Assembly: GCA_963711375.1 (NCBI GenBank)
Contig: CAVQDV010000005.1
Location: forward strand, 1,612,001-1,676,000
DNA: 64,000 nt
DNA from: CAVQDV01 sp963711375
GTDB taxonomy: Bacteria > Pseudomonadota > Gammaproteobacteria > Coxiellales > Coxiellaceae
Reading direction: 5' to 3'
Shown here: one piece after another, positions 35,215-44,377 of the stretch
Layout: the number at the start of each line of letters is the position of its first letter
Numbering within the stretch: the stretch's first letter is position 1
The notes under the pieces: generated by a model
Told to the model about the DNA's origin: nothing
Seen by the model: the letters and a program-made list of their open reading frames with translations, nothing else
Database searches by the model: none
Made by a program: the position numbers and the translations under genes

Positions 35215-35601
35215 GCAGATTTTGTACAGGCTGTTAAAAACCCTTATTACGTGAATTATTTATGCGACATTTTATGGCAGAAAAATAAAAGCCCGCCTAA
35301 AGAGCAAGAAGTTCGAGAGGCCTGGAAATTAGTGTTAGAAGAAGAGTGGAGCGACACGCTTCGAGAGATTTCGGTTTTACCCTTAAGCCAAAGAAAAATA
35401 CTAAAATACATCGCCAATCACGATGTGAGTGGCTTAATGGGACAAGAGGTCTATCAAACCCTGGCCATTCCAGCCAGCACTGCCGGCTCGGCTATTCATT
35501 CTTTAGTGGAAAAAGATTATCTAGAAATGGATGCGGCCGGAAAATATAAAATCATCAACCCACTATTGCTAACCGTGTTTACAGGTGAAAACCTAGATTA
35601 A
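35215..35601 (+). pseudogene. 5'-truncated ATPase (archaeal-type AAA) remnant, C-terminal winged helix
   Basis: After an in-frame stop at 35212 the frame reads ADFVQAVKNPYYVNYLC and continues for 128 codons. The segment NPYYVNYLCDILW followed by a winged helix (SQRKILKYIANHDVSG...GSAIHSLVEKDYLE) is typical of the C-terminal half of predicted ATPases of the archaeal/AAA_14 type. The P-loop domain is missing and no good start codon exists, so this is a decayed gene. It is a different subfamily from the three intact ATPase-nuclease genes, as it lacks the PD-(D/E)XK part and ends VFTGENLD. Confidence 0.65.
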
Positions 35602-35731
35602 TCCATGAGCGACAAGTGATTTCGCCATACTCTTCACTTGGAAGTTCCGGGATGAGAAGTACAGTCAAGGTTTACCATGAAAACGGCAGGACTCTACGGT
35701 TACAGGTGGGATGGAGTTGAAGCTTCTACTC

Positions 35732-36901
35732 TTAAATCCAGAATTTGAGGTAAAGAACTAGCCGACCCAGGAGGCGTTGGCGAAGAGGGCGGTGTATTTT
35801 CCAGCTCTCAAGGGATAATTCTCGAGATTGCTTCAGATCTTCACAAAATAAATTTTCCAGGAGTTGTTTGCCTTTTGGATCGATGATTTTAATATCGACC
35901 TCTAAATCGTGCAGTAGGCTACGATGATTTAAATTGCTGGATCCGATCAGTGCCCAATCATCCAAAATGAGGGATTTTGCGTGCAAAATCGAAGGCAAAT
36001 ATTCAAAAATTTTTACACCGGATTTTAATAGACTGTAATAAAAAGTCGAGGAGGCCCAAGGCATCATCAGGACATCGGAATTTTTGGGCAATAAAACCCG
36101 AACATCTACACCCCGATTGGCGGCTTCTTTTAATCGACGAAGCAGAAAGTTGTCGGGCACAAAATAGGCGTTTGTTATCCAAATGCGAGTTTTACATCGG
36201 TTGATTTTTTGCAGTAATTTCCGATAGAAAAGCCGCCGTCTTATCCAGGTATAATTGCAGCGGATAATCGGGTCTAGGCGAATTTCTTGAAAAACCTCGC
36301 GAATACGTTCGCTGATGGGGCGGTGATGCCAGGCACTTTCAAAGCCATCGGACAATTCGGATAAATCGGTGTTGCAGATTCGAACGCCCAGATCATGCCA
36401 GCCAAGGCCACCGCTGCTAGGCTGCATATGCGAAATGCTCACATTAAAGCTGCCTACAAATGCAATTTCGTCATCGATCAAGCAAACTTTGCGATGGTTT
36501 CGCGAGTTAATTTTTAAAATTAAAAAAATAGATTTTAATAAGGCGGGTGCTTTAATGTAGGAGCGGCTTAAATTCCATAATTGCCAGGGAAATGGATGAA
36601 AAACTCGGGTTTCTGCGCCAACATTTTCTAATTTTTTTGCAAAAATGGTGCTCCAGTAAGGAGAGCCTGCGCCATCCACGAGAACTCGCACGGCGACGCC
36701 TCTTTGAGCGGCTGTGATTAAGGCTTCAACCAGTTTTTTTCCAAGGGCATCATTTTTAAAAATATACACTTCAAAATCGATCGATACTTTAGCGCGCTCA
36801 ATTGCCTCAAAAAGAGCTGAAAAATAGTTATCTCCATCAACAAAGATTTTTTCATCTGCAATTTGCTGTGGTGCTTTATTCATCGTTGCTACTTTTTTCA
36901 T
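35732..36901 (-). CDS. Phospholipase D-family protein, cardiolipin synthase-like (ClsB type)
   Basis: 389 aa. Two HKD motifs are present: NHRKVCLIDD near residue 136 followed by GSFNV, and HAKSLILDDWALIGSSNLNHRS near 307. The spacing and the lack of N-terminal membrane helices match ClsB/ClsC-like cardiolipin synthases. The likely reaction is phosphatidyl transfer to make cardiolipin; a plain phospholipase or a secreted effector PLD is possible. The start overlaps the end of the upstream DUF3579 gene by 26 bp, so the two are cotranscribed. pssA, another phospholipid gene, is divergently placed nearby. Confidence 0.85.
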   Translation of the reverse strand: MKKVATMNKAPQQIADEKIFVDGDNYFSALFEAIERAKVSIDFEVYIFKNDALGKKLVEALITAAQRGVAVRVLVDGAGSPYWSTIFAKKLENVGAETRVFHPFPWQLWNLSRSYIKAPALLKSIFLILKINSRNHRKVCLIDDEIAFVGSFNVSISHMQPSSGGLGWHDLGVRICNTDLSELSDGFESAWHHRPISERIREVFQEIRLDPIIRCNYTWIRRRLFYRKLLQKINRCKTRIWITNAYFVPDNFLLRRLKEAANRGVDVRVLLPKNSDVLMMPWASSTFYYSLLKSGVKIFEYLPSILHAKSLILDDWALIGSSNLNHRSLLHDLEVDIKIIDPKGKQLLENLFCEDLKQSRELSLESWKIHRPLRQRLLGRLVLYLKFWI

Positions 36902-37175
36902 CTTCCTGGCAAATTTTTAAATTATTATTTTTGGCAAAATCCATAATGGACTGATACAATTCTGGATTCGATATTTTCAGTTTGGGGTCTAGTATCACAC
37001 AATGTCTTCCTTCACGTGAGGAAGGCTGCAGAAGAGGCGAATACCGAATATGATGTTTACGAAAGGTCGATAAACTCTCGCTCATCCGTTCGGCCCAATC
37101 GCTGGGGCGAAAGGTCTCGCCAGATTTTGTAATGCCCTCGATGATAATTTTAGGGGTTTTCTTTTCCAAAGCCAC
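36876..37175 (-). CDS. DUF3579 family protein
   Basis: 99 aa with the family signature IIIEGITKSGETFRPSDWAERMSE near residues 9-32 and a later RHCVILDPKL. DUF3579 proteins are small cytoplasmic proteins of unknown function found in beta- and gammaproteobacteria. It overlaps the phospholipase gene and is divergent from pssA, with only about 80 bp between starts. Confidence 0.8.
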   Translation of the reverse strand: MALEKKTPKIIIEGITKSGETFRPSDWAERMSESLSTFRKHHIRYSPLLQPSSREGRHCVILDPKLKISNPELYQSIMDFAKNNNLKICQEDEKSSNDE

Positions 37176-37256
37176 TCCACATATACTGAAAAACTGTTAA
37201 CATATGTCCAATTGCTTTGGGTATTTTACCTTATTTTTGAAACTGATGAGAGTGTT

Positions 37257-38018
37257 ATGAACGAAGAAATGAAACAACCTCGCATGCGAGGCATCTATTT
37301 GCTACCGAATTTGTTGACTGTTGGGGCCTTATTTTCTGGGTTTTATGCGATAGTGGCTGCCACAAAAGGACACTTCGATGTATCTGCGATTGCGATTTTT
37401 GTCGCGATGGTTCTGGATGGCTTGGATGGTCGAATCGCCCGTTTAACCAATACTCAAAGTGAATTTGGTGCCCAAATGGATAGCCTTTCCGATATGGTTT
37501 GTTTCGGAGTGACGCCGGCTTTGGTGATGTATTCTTGGTCCCTGTTTACCTTGGGGAAGCTCGGTTGGCTGGCGGCTTTCATGTATACCGTTTGTACGGC
37601 CTTGCGTTTAGCGCGTTTTAATTCCCAGGCCCAATCGGAAAATAAACATTATTTTCAGGGTTTAAACACCACGGCGGCGGCAGGATTTACAGCAAGCCTT
37701 ATCTGGACTTTTACAGAGCTGCATTATAGTGGCACCCCATTTGCGTGGATGATGTTGGTTTTGGTCGTGATCGTGGCGCTTTTAAAAGTGAGCACTATTC
37801 GCTATCGAAATTTTAAAGATTTTGATTTACGCAATAGAGTGCCCTTCGTTAGTGTGATTGCTTTTGTGCTGATTTTGGTGCTGATTTCTTATAGACCGCC
37901 CTTTGTATTTTTACTGATTTTTACAGGCTATGTTTTATCGGGCCCCATAGAAACCATTTTGAATTTACGTCGCAGAAAAAGGGAGCGTGCAAAAAATGGA
38001 ATTGCAAAAGATAAATGA
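37257..38018 (+). CDS. pssA: PssA, CDP-diacylglycerol-serine O-phosphatidyltransferase
   Basis: 253 aa starting MNEEMKQPRMRGIYLLPN at the ATG 37257; a longer frame from a TTG lacks a ribosome-binding site. The CDP-alcohol phosphotransferase motif DG-x2-GR-x8-G-x3-D-x3-D is visible in DGLDGRIARL...FGAQMDSLSD (about residues 57-80). About seven membrane helices follow. It makes phosphatidylserine, the precursor of phosphatidylethanolamine. This is the type II (membrane) enzyme rather than the PLD-like E. coli type. It overlaps the nadC start by 23 bp. Confidence 0.93.
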   Translation: MNEEMKQPRMRGIYLLPNLLTVGALFSGFYAIVAATKGHFDVSAIAIFVAMVLDGLDGRIARLTNTQSEFGAQMDSLSDMVCFGVTPALVMYSWSLFTLGKLGWLAAFMYTVCTALRLARFNSQAQSENKHYFQGLNTTAAAGFTASLIWTFTELHYSGTPFAWMMLVLVVIVALLKVSTIRYRNFKDFDLRNRVPFVSVIAFVLILVLISYRPPFVFLLIFTGYVLSGPIETILNLRRRKRERAKNGIAKDK

Positions 38019-38847
38019 AGCCGTTGCTGCATCTTTATGTGAGGACATAGGCACTGGAGATATCAGCGCCGAATTAATTGATGAAAATGATGTTAAATCG
38101 GCGGCGGTTATCACGCGTGAGCCTGCTGTTATTTGCGGAATTGCTTGGTTTAACGCGGTATATCAGCAACTTGATCCCGATTTACAAATTGAATGGCATG
38201 TCGAGGAAGGCCAGCATGTTTTGCCGAATCAAAAATTGGTTTCTCTCAAAGGAAAGACGAGGAAGCTGCTGACAGGTGAACGCTCCGCTTTAAATTGGTT
38301 GCAAACCTTGTCAGGCACTGCCACTTTGACCTATGAATTTGTGAAAGAATTGCATGGTACACACACAAAATTATTGGATACCCGAAAAACCATTCCACTG
38401 ATGCGGTTTGCTCAAAAATATGCTGTGAAAATTGGAGGTGGAGAAAATCATCGTATGGGTTTGTATGACGCCTTCTTAATTAAAGAAAATCATATTATGG
38501 GTTGCGGCTCAATAAAAAAGGCGATCGTGAGAGCTCGCGCTTTGTACCCCGAAAAAAAATTAGAAGTTGAAGTGGAAAATCTCAAGGAATTTCGTGAGGC
38601 TTTAGCTGAGCGGCCTGATATTATTATGCTGGATAATTTTAATATTGAAGATATGGTCCAAGCGGTTTCGGAAAATAGTGGTCAAGTAAAATTAGAAGTA
38701 TCGGGAAATATCGATTTAGCAAATATTAAATCAGTAGCGCAAACTGGAGTGGATTATATTTCGGTGGGTGCAATCACAAAAAATGTTCAAGCCGTGGATT
38801 TGTCCATGAGAATTTTGGAGAGTATTGTCCCCGTCATTAGTGACTGA
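37996..38847 (+). CDS. nadC: NadC, nicotinate-nucleotide pyrophosphorylase (carboxylating)
   Basis: 283 aa starting MELQKINEAV with GGGAG upstream. LLDTRKTIPLMRFAQKYA and GGGENHRMGLYDAFLIKENH are the quinolinate- and PRPP-binding motifs, and the C-terminal barrel includes IMLDNF and VSGNI. It converts quinolinate to nicotinate mononucleotide in NAD synthesis. It overlaps pssA and ends 6 bp from the convergent yebC. Confidence 0.95.
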   Translation: MELQKINEAVAASLCEDIGTGDISAELIDENDVKSAAVITREPAVICGIAWFNAVYQQLDPDLQIEWHVEEGQHVLPNQKLVSLKGKTRKLLTGERSALNWLQTLSGTATLTYEFVKELHGTHTKLLDTRKTIPLMRFAQKYAVKIGGGENHRMGLYDAFLIKENHIMGCGSIKKAIVRARALYPEKKLEVEVENLKEFREALAERPDIIMLDNFNIEDMVQAVSENSGQVKLEVSGNIDLANIKSVAQTGVDYISVGAITKNVQAVDLSMRILESIVPVISD

Positions 38848-38853
38848 GGTGGA

Positions 38854-39600
38854 TCAAAACTCGGCCAAAATTTCTTGGGAAATATCCGCATTTGTATAAA
38901 CATTTTGAACATCATCCAAATCTTCTAGCATGTCGGAAAGTTGAATGATTTTCTGAGCCACTTCTGAGTCCTCAATTTTTACCATTGTTGCGGCAATCAT
39001 ATCAATTTCAGCATTTTCAGGTTTTAGCCCGGAATCGGTAATAATTTTTTGGATTTTTGAAAAATCTTCGGGTGACGTGGTGACATCAATCGAACCATCA
39101 CTATTATTCATGACATCCAAGGCGCCGGCTTCGAGAGCCACTTCCATAATTTTTTCTTCATCACAACCAGGTGCAAAGCTGATGAGACCGGTTTTCGTGA
39201 ATAAATAAGCAACAGACCCATCTGTACCTAAATTTCCACCGCATTTTGTAAAGGCGTGTCGAACTTCGGAAACGGTTCGATTTTTATTATCACTCAAACA
39301 ATCGACAATAACGGCAACGCCAGTAGGGCCATAGCCTTCGTAGCGAACTTCAAAAAGATCAGAGCCTTCACCGCCGCCGGTTCCGCGCGCGATGGCCCTT
39401 TGTACCGTGTCTTTTGTCATATTATTTTCATAGGCTTTATCGATTGCGGTTCGTAAACGCGGATTGGAGTTAGCCTCGCCTCCACCCGTTTTTGCGGACA
39501 CCGTAATTTCGCGAATTAATTTCGTAAATATTTTTCCGCGGCGCTTATCTTGAGAGCCTTTTCGATGTTGTATGTTTTTCCACTTACTATGACCAGCCAT
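38854..39600 (-). CDS. yebC: YebC/PmpR family protein
   Basis: 248 aa with the family start MAGHSKWKNIQHRKGSQD and the central RYEGYGPTGVAVIVD. Members of this family act as DNA-binding regulators or as translation factors relieving ribosome stalling on proline stretches. It follows aspS by 24 bp on the same strand, a placement seen in other proteobacteria. Confidence 0.95.
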   Translation of the reverse strand: MAGHSKWKNIQHRKGSQDKRRGKIFTKLIREITVSAKTGGGEANSNPRLRTAIDKAYENNMTKDTVQRAIARGTGGGEGSDLFEVRYEGYGPTGVAVIVDCLSDNKNRTVSEVRHAFTKCGGNLGTDGSVAYLFTKTGLISFAPGCDEEKIMEVALEAGALDVMNNSDGSIDVTTSPEDFSKIQKIITDSGLKPENAEIDMIAATMVKIEDSEVAQKIIQLSDMLEDLDDVQNVYTNADISQEILAEF

Positions 39601-39624
39601 TTTTTATTCGTCTCCTGTATAGGC

Positions 39625-41415
39625 CTAGATGATAATTTTTTCTTGTATTTTCACCGCTAATTTAAGGCCTACTTCCAGCATTTGTGCTTCTGTCGCAGGT
39701 GCAGGAGCATCAGTTAATGGGCAATGGCCTGTTTGCGTTTTTGGAAATGCAATGACATCGCGAATCGACATGGAATGCGTTAATAACATCGCTAACCGAT
39801 CGATACCAAAGGCAATTCCGCCATGAGGTGGCGCTCCGAATTTCAAAGCATTTAATAAATGTCCAAAGCGTAATTGGGCTTCTTCGGCGGGCATGCCAAG
39901 CAATTTAAAAACGGCAAATTGTAAATCAGCATGATGAATTCTAATAGACCCACCACCCACTTCGCTGCCATTTAATACCATGTCATAGCCACGAGATAAA
40001 CTGGCCGCTGGATTTGCCAGTAATTTTTCTGGGCTATTTTCGCTGGGGGCTGTGAAAGGATGATGAAGCGGTTCGTAGTGCCCATTTTCACCTTTTTCAA
40101 ACATGGGGAAGTCGACAACCCACAGTGGTCGCCAGTCGCTGTCTTGTAAATTTAAATCCATGCCGATTTTAATTCGTAATGCACCCAGGGCTTCGCTTGC
40201 AATTTTTTGTCGATCTGCACCGAAGAAAATAATGTCGCCATTTTTCACTTCGAGCCGCTCCATCATTTTGTTGATGACATCCTGAGGTAAGAATTTTAGG
40301 ATGGGCGATTGTAAACCTTCTGGGCCTTTTTCAAGTTCATTTACTTTAATATAAGCGAGCCCAGCAGCGCCGTAAATTTTAACAAATTCGGCATAATCAT
40401 CAATTTGTTTTCGGCTTAATAAATTTCCTCCATTCGGAATTTTTAAGGCGCAGACGCGACTCTCAGGATCATTGGCGGCTTGTGAAAATACCTTAAATTC
40501 GACATTTTTCATGAGATCACTTAATTCCACTATTTCTAAGGGAAAACGTAGATCAGGTTTATCTGAGCCATAGCGCAACATGGCTTGCGCATAGCTCATT
40601 CGCGGAAAAGGATCGGGCAGTGTAATGCCCATAAATTCAGAAAATACCGAACGGATCATTTTTTCCATTAGAGATTGAATCTCAAATTCGTCAATAAATG
40701 ACATTTCAATATCGAGCTGAGTAAATTCGGGTTGACGATCAGCGCGTAAATCTTCGTCGCGAAAACATTTGACGACTTGATAATAACGATCAAATCCTGA
40801 AACCATCAGCAGTTGTTTGAAAATTTGAGGGGATTGAGGGAGTGCATAAAAATGGCCTTTTTCTTTTCGGCTGGGAACCAAATAATCGCGCGCGCCTTCG
40901 GGTGTGGATTTGGTTAATACAGGCGTTTCGACATCTAAAAATCCATGTTCATCCAAAAATTTTCGCAAGTGTTTAATGATTTTTGCACGAAGAATTAATT
41001 TTTTAGCGACGTCCGGGCGGCGCAAATCTAAATAACGATATTTTAAGCGTGTTTCTTCGCCGACTTCTTGATAATCGTCGATATTAAAAGGCAGCGGGGC
41101 GCTCGTGTTTAAAATCTCGAGATCTTGAATATCAATTTCCACGGCACCAGAACTTAATTCGGGGTTAACGGTGCCTTCAGGGCGATGGCGCACTTTGCCT
41201 TGCACTTTTACGACAAATTCATTTCGTAATTTTTGTGCGAGTGCAAAGGTCTCTGCTTGTTCAGGGTTACACACAATTTGAACCATCGTATCTCGATCAC
41301 GCAAATCAAAGAAAATCAGGCCACCGTGATCTCGGCGACGGTGAACCCAGCCGCAAAGCATGACGGGTTGGCCAATCAAAGACGGATTGATTTGACTGCA
41401 ATAATGAGTACGCAT
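39625..41415 (-). CDS. aspS: AspS, aspartyl-tRNA synthetase
   Basis: 596 aa, bacterial type. An N-terminal OB-fold anticodon-binding domain includes VMLCGWVHRRRDHGGLIFFDLRD. Class II motif 2 is seen in FRDEDLRADRQPEFTQLD, the inserted GAD domain lies at about 290-420, and motif 3 is GIAFGIDRLAMLL. It charges tRNA-Asp; whether it also charges tRNA-Asn cannot be decided from this window. The 5' region was changed recently by insertion of an IS1202-like element 140 bp upstream. Confidence 0.96.
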   Translation of the reverse strand: MRTHYCSQINPSLIGQPVMLCGWVHRRRDHGGLIFFDLRDRDTMVQIVCNPEQAETFALAQKLRNEFVVKVQGKVRHRPEGTVNPELSSGAVEIDIQDLEILNTSAPLPFNIDDYQEVGEETRLKYRYLDLRRPDVAKKLILRAKIIKHLRKFLDEHGFLDVETPVLTKSTPEGARDYLVPSRKEKGHFYALPQSPQIFKQLLMVSGFDRYYQVVKCFRDEDLRADRQPEFTQLDIEMSFIDEFEIQSLMEKMIRSVFSEFMGITLPDPFPRMSYAQAMLRYGSDKPDLRFPLEIVELSDLMKNVEFKVFSQAANDPESRVCALKIPNGGNLLSRKQIDDYAEFVKIYGAAGLAYIKVNELEKGPEGLQSPILKFLPQDVINKMMERLEVKNGDIIFFGADRQKIASEALGALRIKIGMDLNLQDSDWRPLWVVDFPMFEKGENGHYEPLHHPFTAPSENSPEKLLANPAASLSRGYDMVLNGSEVGGGSIRIHHADLQFAVFKLLGMPAEEAQLRFGHLLNALKFGAPPHGGIAFGIDRLAMLLTHSMSIRDVIAFPKTQTGHCPLTDAPAPATEAQMLEVGLKLAVKIQEKIII

Positions 41416-41494
41416 GATGATTACCTAGCTGTTATCGGAGGAGGAATGTTATCACTAGAGGCCTGGTTCTTCCACTAATTCGAAAGATACAGAT

Positions 41495-41529
41495 CCCCCT
41501 AACCCATCACACCCGCAAGGGGAGAAGTA
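41495..41529. repeat. Diverged CCCTCTCC-type repeat beside the IS
   Basis: CCCCTAACCCATCACACCCGC / AAGGGGAGAAG, an altered copy read in the opposite orientation. The next bases (GGAGAGGGGCACC) were used as the target of the IS copy 2. Confidence 0.5.
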
Positions 41530-41538
41530 AACTATGGA

Positions 41539-41554
41539 GAGGGGCACCCGTCGC
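41539..41554. repeat. 16-bp target duplication, left of IS1202-like copy 2
   Basis: GAGGGGCACCCGTCGC occurs here and at 43055-43070, directly flanking the element. Confidence 0.95.
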
Positions 41555-43054
41555 TGTCATTCCAAAATGATAATGTCCGCTTTTGACCAAAATGAAAATG
41601 TCCCCCATTTGAAAAACTAGCTACCCTGTTGTTGTTCAACAATAGACAACAGGAGATAGCTTCCAATGGAGGACAGACTCATTATGAATAAAAAGGAGCG
41701 GCAGCGCAAAGCGCTGCTGGATCAAGTGATAGCAGGCTTTATAAGCAAAAGGGATGCTAAAAAGCGGCTAGCTATAAGCAGTAGACAGTTTCGACGAATT
41801 TTTGCTGTTTACAAAGCGAATGGTGACAAAGGACTAGTCCACAAAAGTCGTGGTAAAACCTCTTCACGCGCTTATCCAGCAGAAAAGAAGGAAAAGATAT
41901 TGGGGATTTACCGGGAAAAATATTTGGATTTTGGGCCTACATTCGCCTCTGAAAAATTAGAAGAGGAGGATCATCTCAACGTTCACCCCGAAACCTTAAG
42001 ACTGTGGTTAAAAGCGGCGAAATTATGGCTTCCACGACGTATCCGAAAAACGCACCGTAAACAGCGAACGCGACGTGCTCGATTCGGCGAACTGCTGCAA
42101 TTAGATGGTTCGATACATGCGTGGCTTGAGGGCGTTGATAAAAAACAATGTTTGATGAATATGGTGGATGATGCCACGGGAAAAACCATGGCAATTCTAG
42201 ATGAGGGAGAGACCACGCGAGCGGCCTTTGCTCTGTTAAAATGGTGGATACAAGAAGCGGGGATTCCTTTAGCTATTTATGTGGATTTAAAGAGTTTATA
42301 TGTGTCCCCAAAATCCTTGCGTCACGAAGAGGGAGAGGAGTTTGTTGAACCCGAGTGGCTAACGCATTTTTCAAAAGCCTGTAAAAAATTAGGCATTGAA
42401 ATAATAAAAGCTTATTCTCCACAAGCAAAAGGACGTGTTGAAAGAAATCATGCTGTTTATCAGGACCGTTTTGTAAAGGAACTTAAGCTTAAAAAAATTA
42501 AAACGATCGAAGAAGCCAACGCCATGTTAAGTGAAGGATTTGTGAATAAACTCAATGCGAAATTTGCGAAAGAAGCATCAAACCCTGAAGATGCACACAT
42601 CCCTTTGCGGGCAGAAAATAATTTAAATGACATTTTATGCTGGGAATTCACTAGGGAAGTTAAAAATGATTGGACTATTCAATTTGAAAATAAACATTAC
42701 CAAATTGAAAAGAAGGCACGGGTTCAGCCTAAGCAGAAAGTCACCGTCAAGAAGCATTTAGATGGTTCTATTTCCTTATGGTACAAGGAATCAAAGATTC
42801 CTTTCATTTTAATAGAGCGCCCGGTGAGGGTAGCGAAGAAGAAACGAGGAATCGATTGCGTGGCGCGTTCCAAAATGTCAACGCAAAATAGACATAAGAC
42901 CCCCTGGGGGCAGTTTAAGCCCAGGTGGTTCAAACCAGCTAGCTCAGGGCAAGAAAGCAGGGAACCCTTGGGCTAAAGAAGGGAGGTCTAAGCGATGGAA
43001 AAGGGGACATTTTCATTTTGGAGAAAAGGCGGACATTTTCATTTTGGTTTGACA
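41555..43054 (+). mobile_element. IS1202-like (ISNCY-type) insertion sequence, copy 2, 1500 bp
   Basis: Identical in length to copy 1 and almost identical in sequence, with the same TGTCA ends and double subrepeats. It is inserted between divergent genes aspS and the MgtC/DUF4010 gene. Near identity and intact 16-bp duplications show that both insertions are recent. Confidence 0.94.
41666..42976 (+). CDS. IS1202/ISNCY-type DDE transposase, copy 2
   Basis: 436 aa, same domains as the gene at 31768. Differences seen are T-to-A and D-to-E near residues 70-75 (SRTYPADKK / SRAYPAEKK) and D-to-N in the NNLDD/NNLND segment. All DDE residues are kept, so it is probably active. Confidence 0.93.
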   Translation: MEDRLIMNKKERQRKALLDQVIAGFISKRDAKKRLAISSRQFRRIFAVYKANGDKGLVHKSRGKTSSRAYPAEKKEKILGIYREKYLDFGPTFASEKLEEEDHLNVHPETLRLWLKAAKLWLPRRIRKTHRKQRTRRARFGELLQLDGSIHAWLEGVDKKQCLMNMVDDATGKTMAILDEGETTRAAFALLKWWIQEAGIPLAIYVDLKSLYVSPKSLRHEEGEEFVEPEWLTHFSKACKKLGIEIIKAYSPQAKGRVERNHAVYQDRFVKELKLKKIKTIEEANAMLSEGFVNKLNAKFAKEASNPEDAHIPLRAENNLNDILCWEFTREVKNDWTIQFENKHYQIEKKARVQPKQKVTVKKHLDGSISLWYKESKIPFILIERPVRVAKKKRGIDCVARSKMSTQNRHKTPWGQFKPRWFKPASSGQESREPLG

Positions 43055-43070
43055 GAGGGGCACCCGTCGC
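43055..43070. repeat. 16-bp target duplication, right of IS1202-like copy 2
   Basis: Second copy of GAGGGGCACCCGTCGC. Confidence 0.95.
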
Positions 43071-43126
43071 TTGCGGTTGCTAGGTGGCTTTGCTACGCTT
43101 CTTATAGAAGATTAGAAGGAACTTAT

Positions 43127-44377
43127 GTGTTTGAAACTCTCCGCCCTTTTTTAATTTCTTTTGCGATAGGCCTCATTATTGGTATCGAACGAGAACGTTC
43201 TCATCCGGCAGGCACCCAACCTATGGGAGTTCGCACCTTCACATTGCTGGCTTTACTTGGCACTTTTGCGTCTGAACTGCATAGTAATGTATTTACAGTT
43301 GCGATTGCTTTCTTTGTTTTCGGTGTGATTTTCTTCAGTTTCTATCAGATGGCTAAAAAGCTCGAAGGTCATATGAAAATGGGTATTACAACAGAGCTTG
43401 CCGCGGCGGTTGTATTTTGTTTAGGATATTTATCGTCACATAATTCTTTTTTAGCACTCGTCGTGGGTCTGGCCGTGCTAATTGTATTATTTAGCCGAAA
43501 AAGTTTACACGCTTTTGCGCGCGAAAGTTTAAAACCAAAAGAAATTCGTGCCACCATTATGATTTTGGTGATGACACTGCTGGTGCTTTCCTTTTTGCCT
43601 GATAAAACCATCGATCCATGGGGATTATTTAATCCCAGGCGTTTTGGAATGATTGTATTATTTGTGTCTTTCATTCAATTTGGTGGTTATATTGCCATTC
43701 GCGTGTTTGGTCAGAATTTTGGAATGCCCTTGCTCGGATTTTTTGGTGGAATTGCCTCTAGCGTGGCGGTTTTTGCTTCTTTACCAGAAATTTCAAGGCG
43801 AAATCCAAATTTAACTCGTTCAATCGTGGTGGCGGCGGTTTTTGCCCAAATTGGAACTTTGGTGGAATTGCTTATTATTATAGGATTTCTCGCACCAGAT
43901 ATTTTTGAAAATGTGTTATGGCCGGTCGCAGCGATGGTGTTGCTTGGATGTTCATCGTTAATTTTAGTGATGAAAGGAAATCAAACGAGGGAATTAATTG
44001 AACTCCCCAAAAACCCTTTAAATTTACGTCGAGTTATTCGTTTGTCGATTTTTATTTTGGGAATGATTATCCTGGCGGCGCTTGCCAGTCGATTTTTTTC
44101 AACAGATGCCGTGGGAATTGTAACGTTTATCAGCGCATTTTTTGAGCTTCACAGTGCATCTATTGCCAATGCGACTTTATTTTTAGGTTTTAAATTGGGT
44201 TTGCCCTCAGCCACACAAAATCAAATGCTAGCCATTTCCTCGTCTTTTTTCACTAAATTTATTTTGCTTGGCGTATTAGCTCGGAACCGTTTTGCACTCA
44301 TTAGTTCAGCTTTTTTGCTGTTGATGTTGCTCGCTGGTTTTGGAGTGGCCCTTCTGTTAGGGATCTTCAGTCTTTGA
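43127..44377 (+). CDS. MgtC/SapB family membrane protein with DUF4010 domain
   Basis: 416 aa from GTG 43127, which has AGAAGGA upstream; a longer frame begins inside the IS and is an artefact. About 11-12 membrane helices. The N-terminal MgtC-like part has FAIGLIIGIERERSH and MGVRTFTLLALLG, and the C-terminal DUF4010 part includes GFFGGIASSVAVFASLPEISRRNP. Function is unknown; MgtC relatives matter for growth in low magnesium and in macrophages. The IS copy 2 sits 72 bp upstream, so the native promoter may have been displaced. The last 11 bp overlap the convergent YyaL gene. Confidence 0.83.
   Translation: MFETLRPFLISFAIGLIIGIERERSHPAGTQPMGVRTFTLLALLGTFASELHSNVFTVAIAFFVFGVIFFSFYQMAKKLEGHMKMGITTELAAAVVFCLGYLSSHNSFLALVVGLAVLIVLFSRKSLHAFARESLKPKEIRATIMILVMTLLVLSFLPDKTIDPWGLFNPRRFGMIVLFVSFIQFGGYIAIRVFGQNFGMPLLGFFGGIASSVAVFASLPEISRRNPNLTRSIVVAAVFAQIGTLVELLIIIGFLAPDIFENVLWPVAAMVLLGCSSLILVMKGNQTRELIELPKNPLNLRRVIRLSIFILGMIILAALASRFFSTDAVGIVTFISAFFELHSASIANATLFLGFKLGLPSATQNQMLAISSSFFTKFILLGVLARNRFALISSAFLLLMLLAGFGVALLLGIFSL

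Noticed and set aside
42995..43126. N-terminal extension of the MgtC/DUF4010 protein
   Set aside because: The extension translates the end of the IS element and the target duplication; GTG 43127 with AGAAGGA fits the family start.
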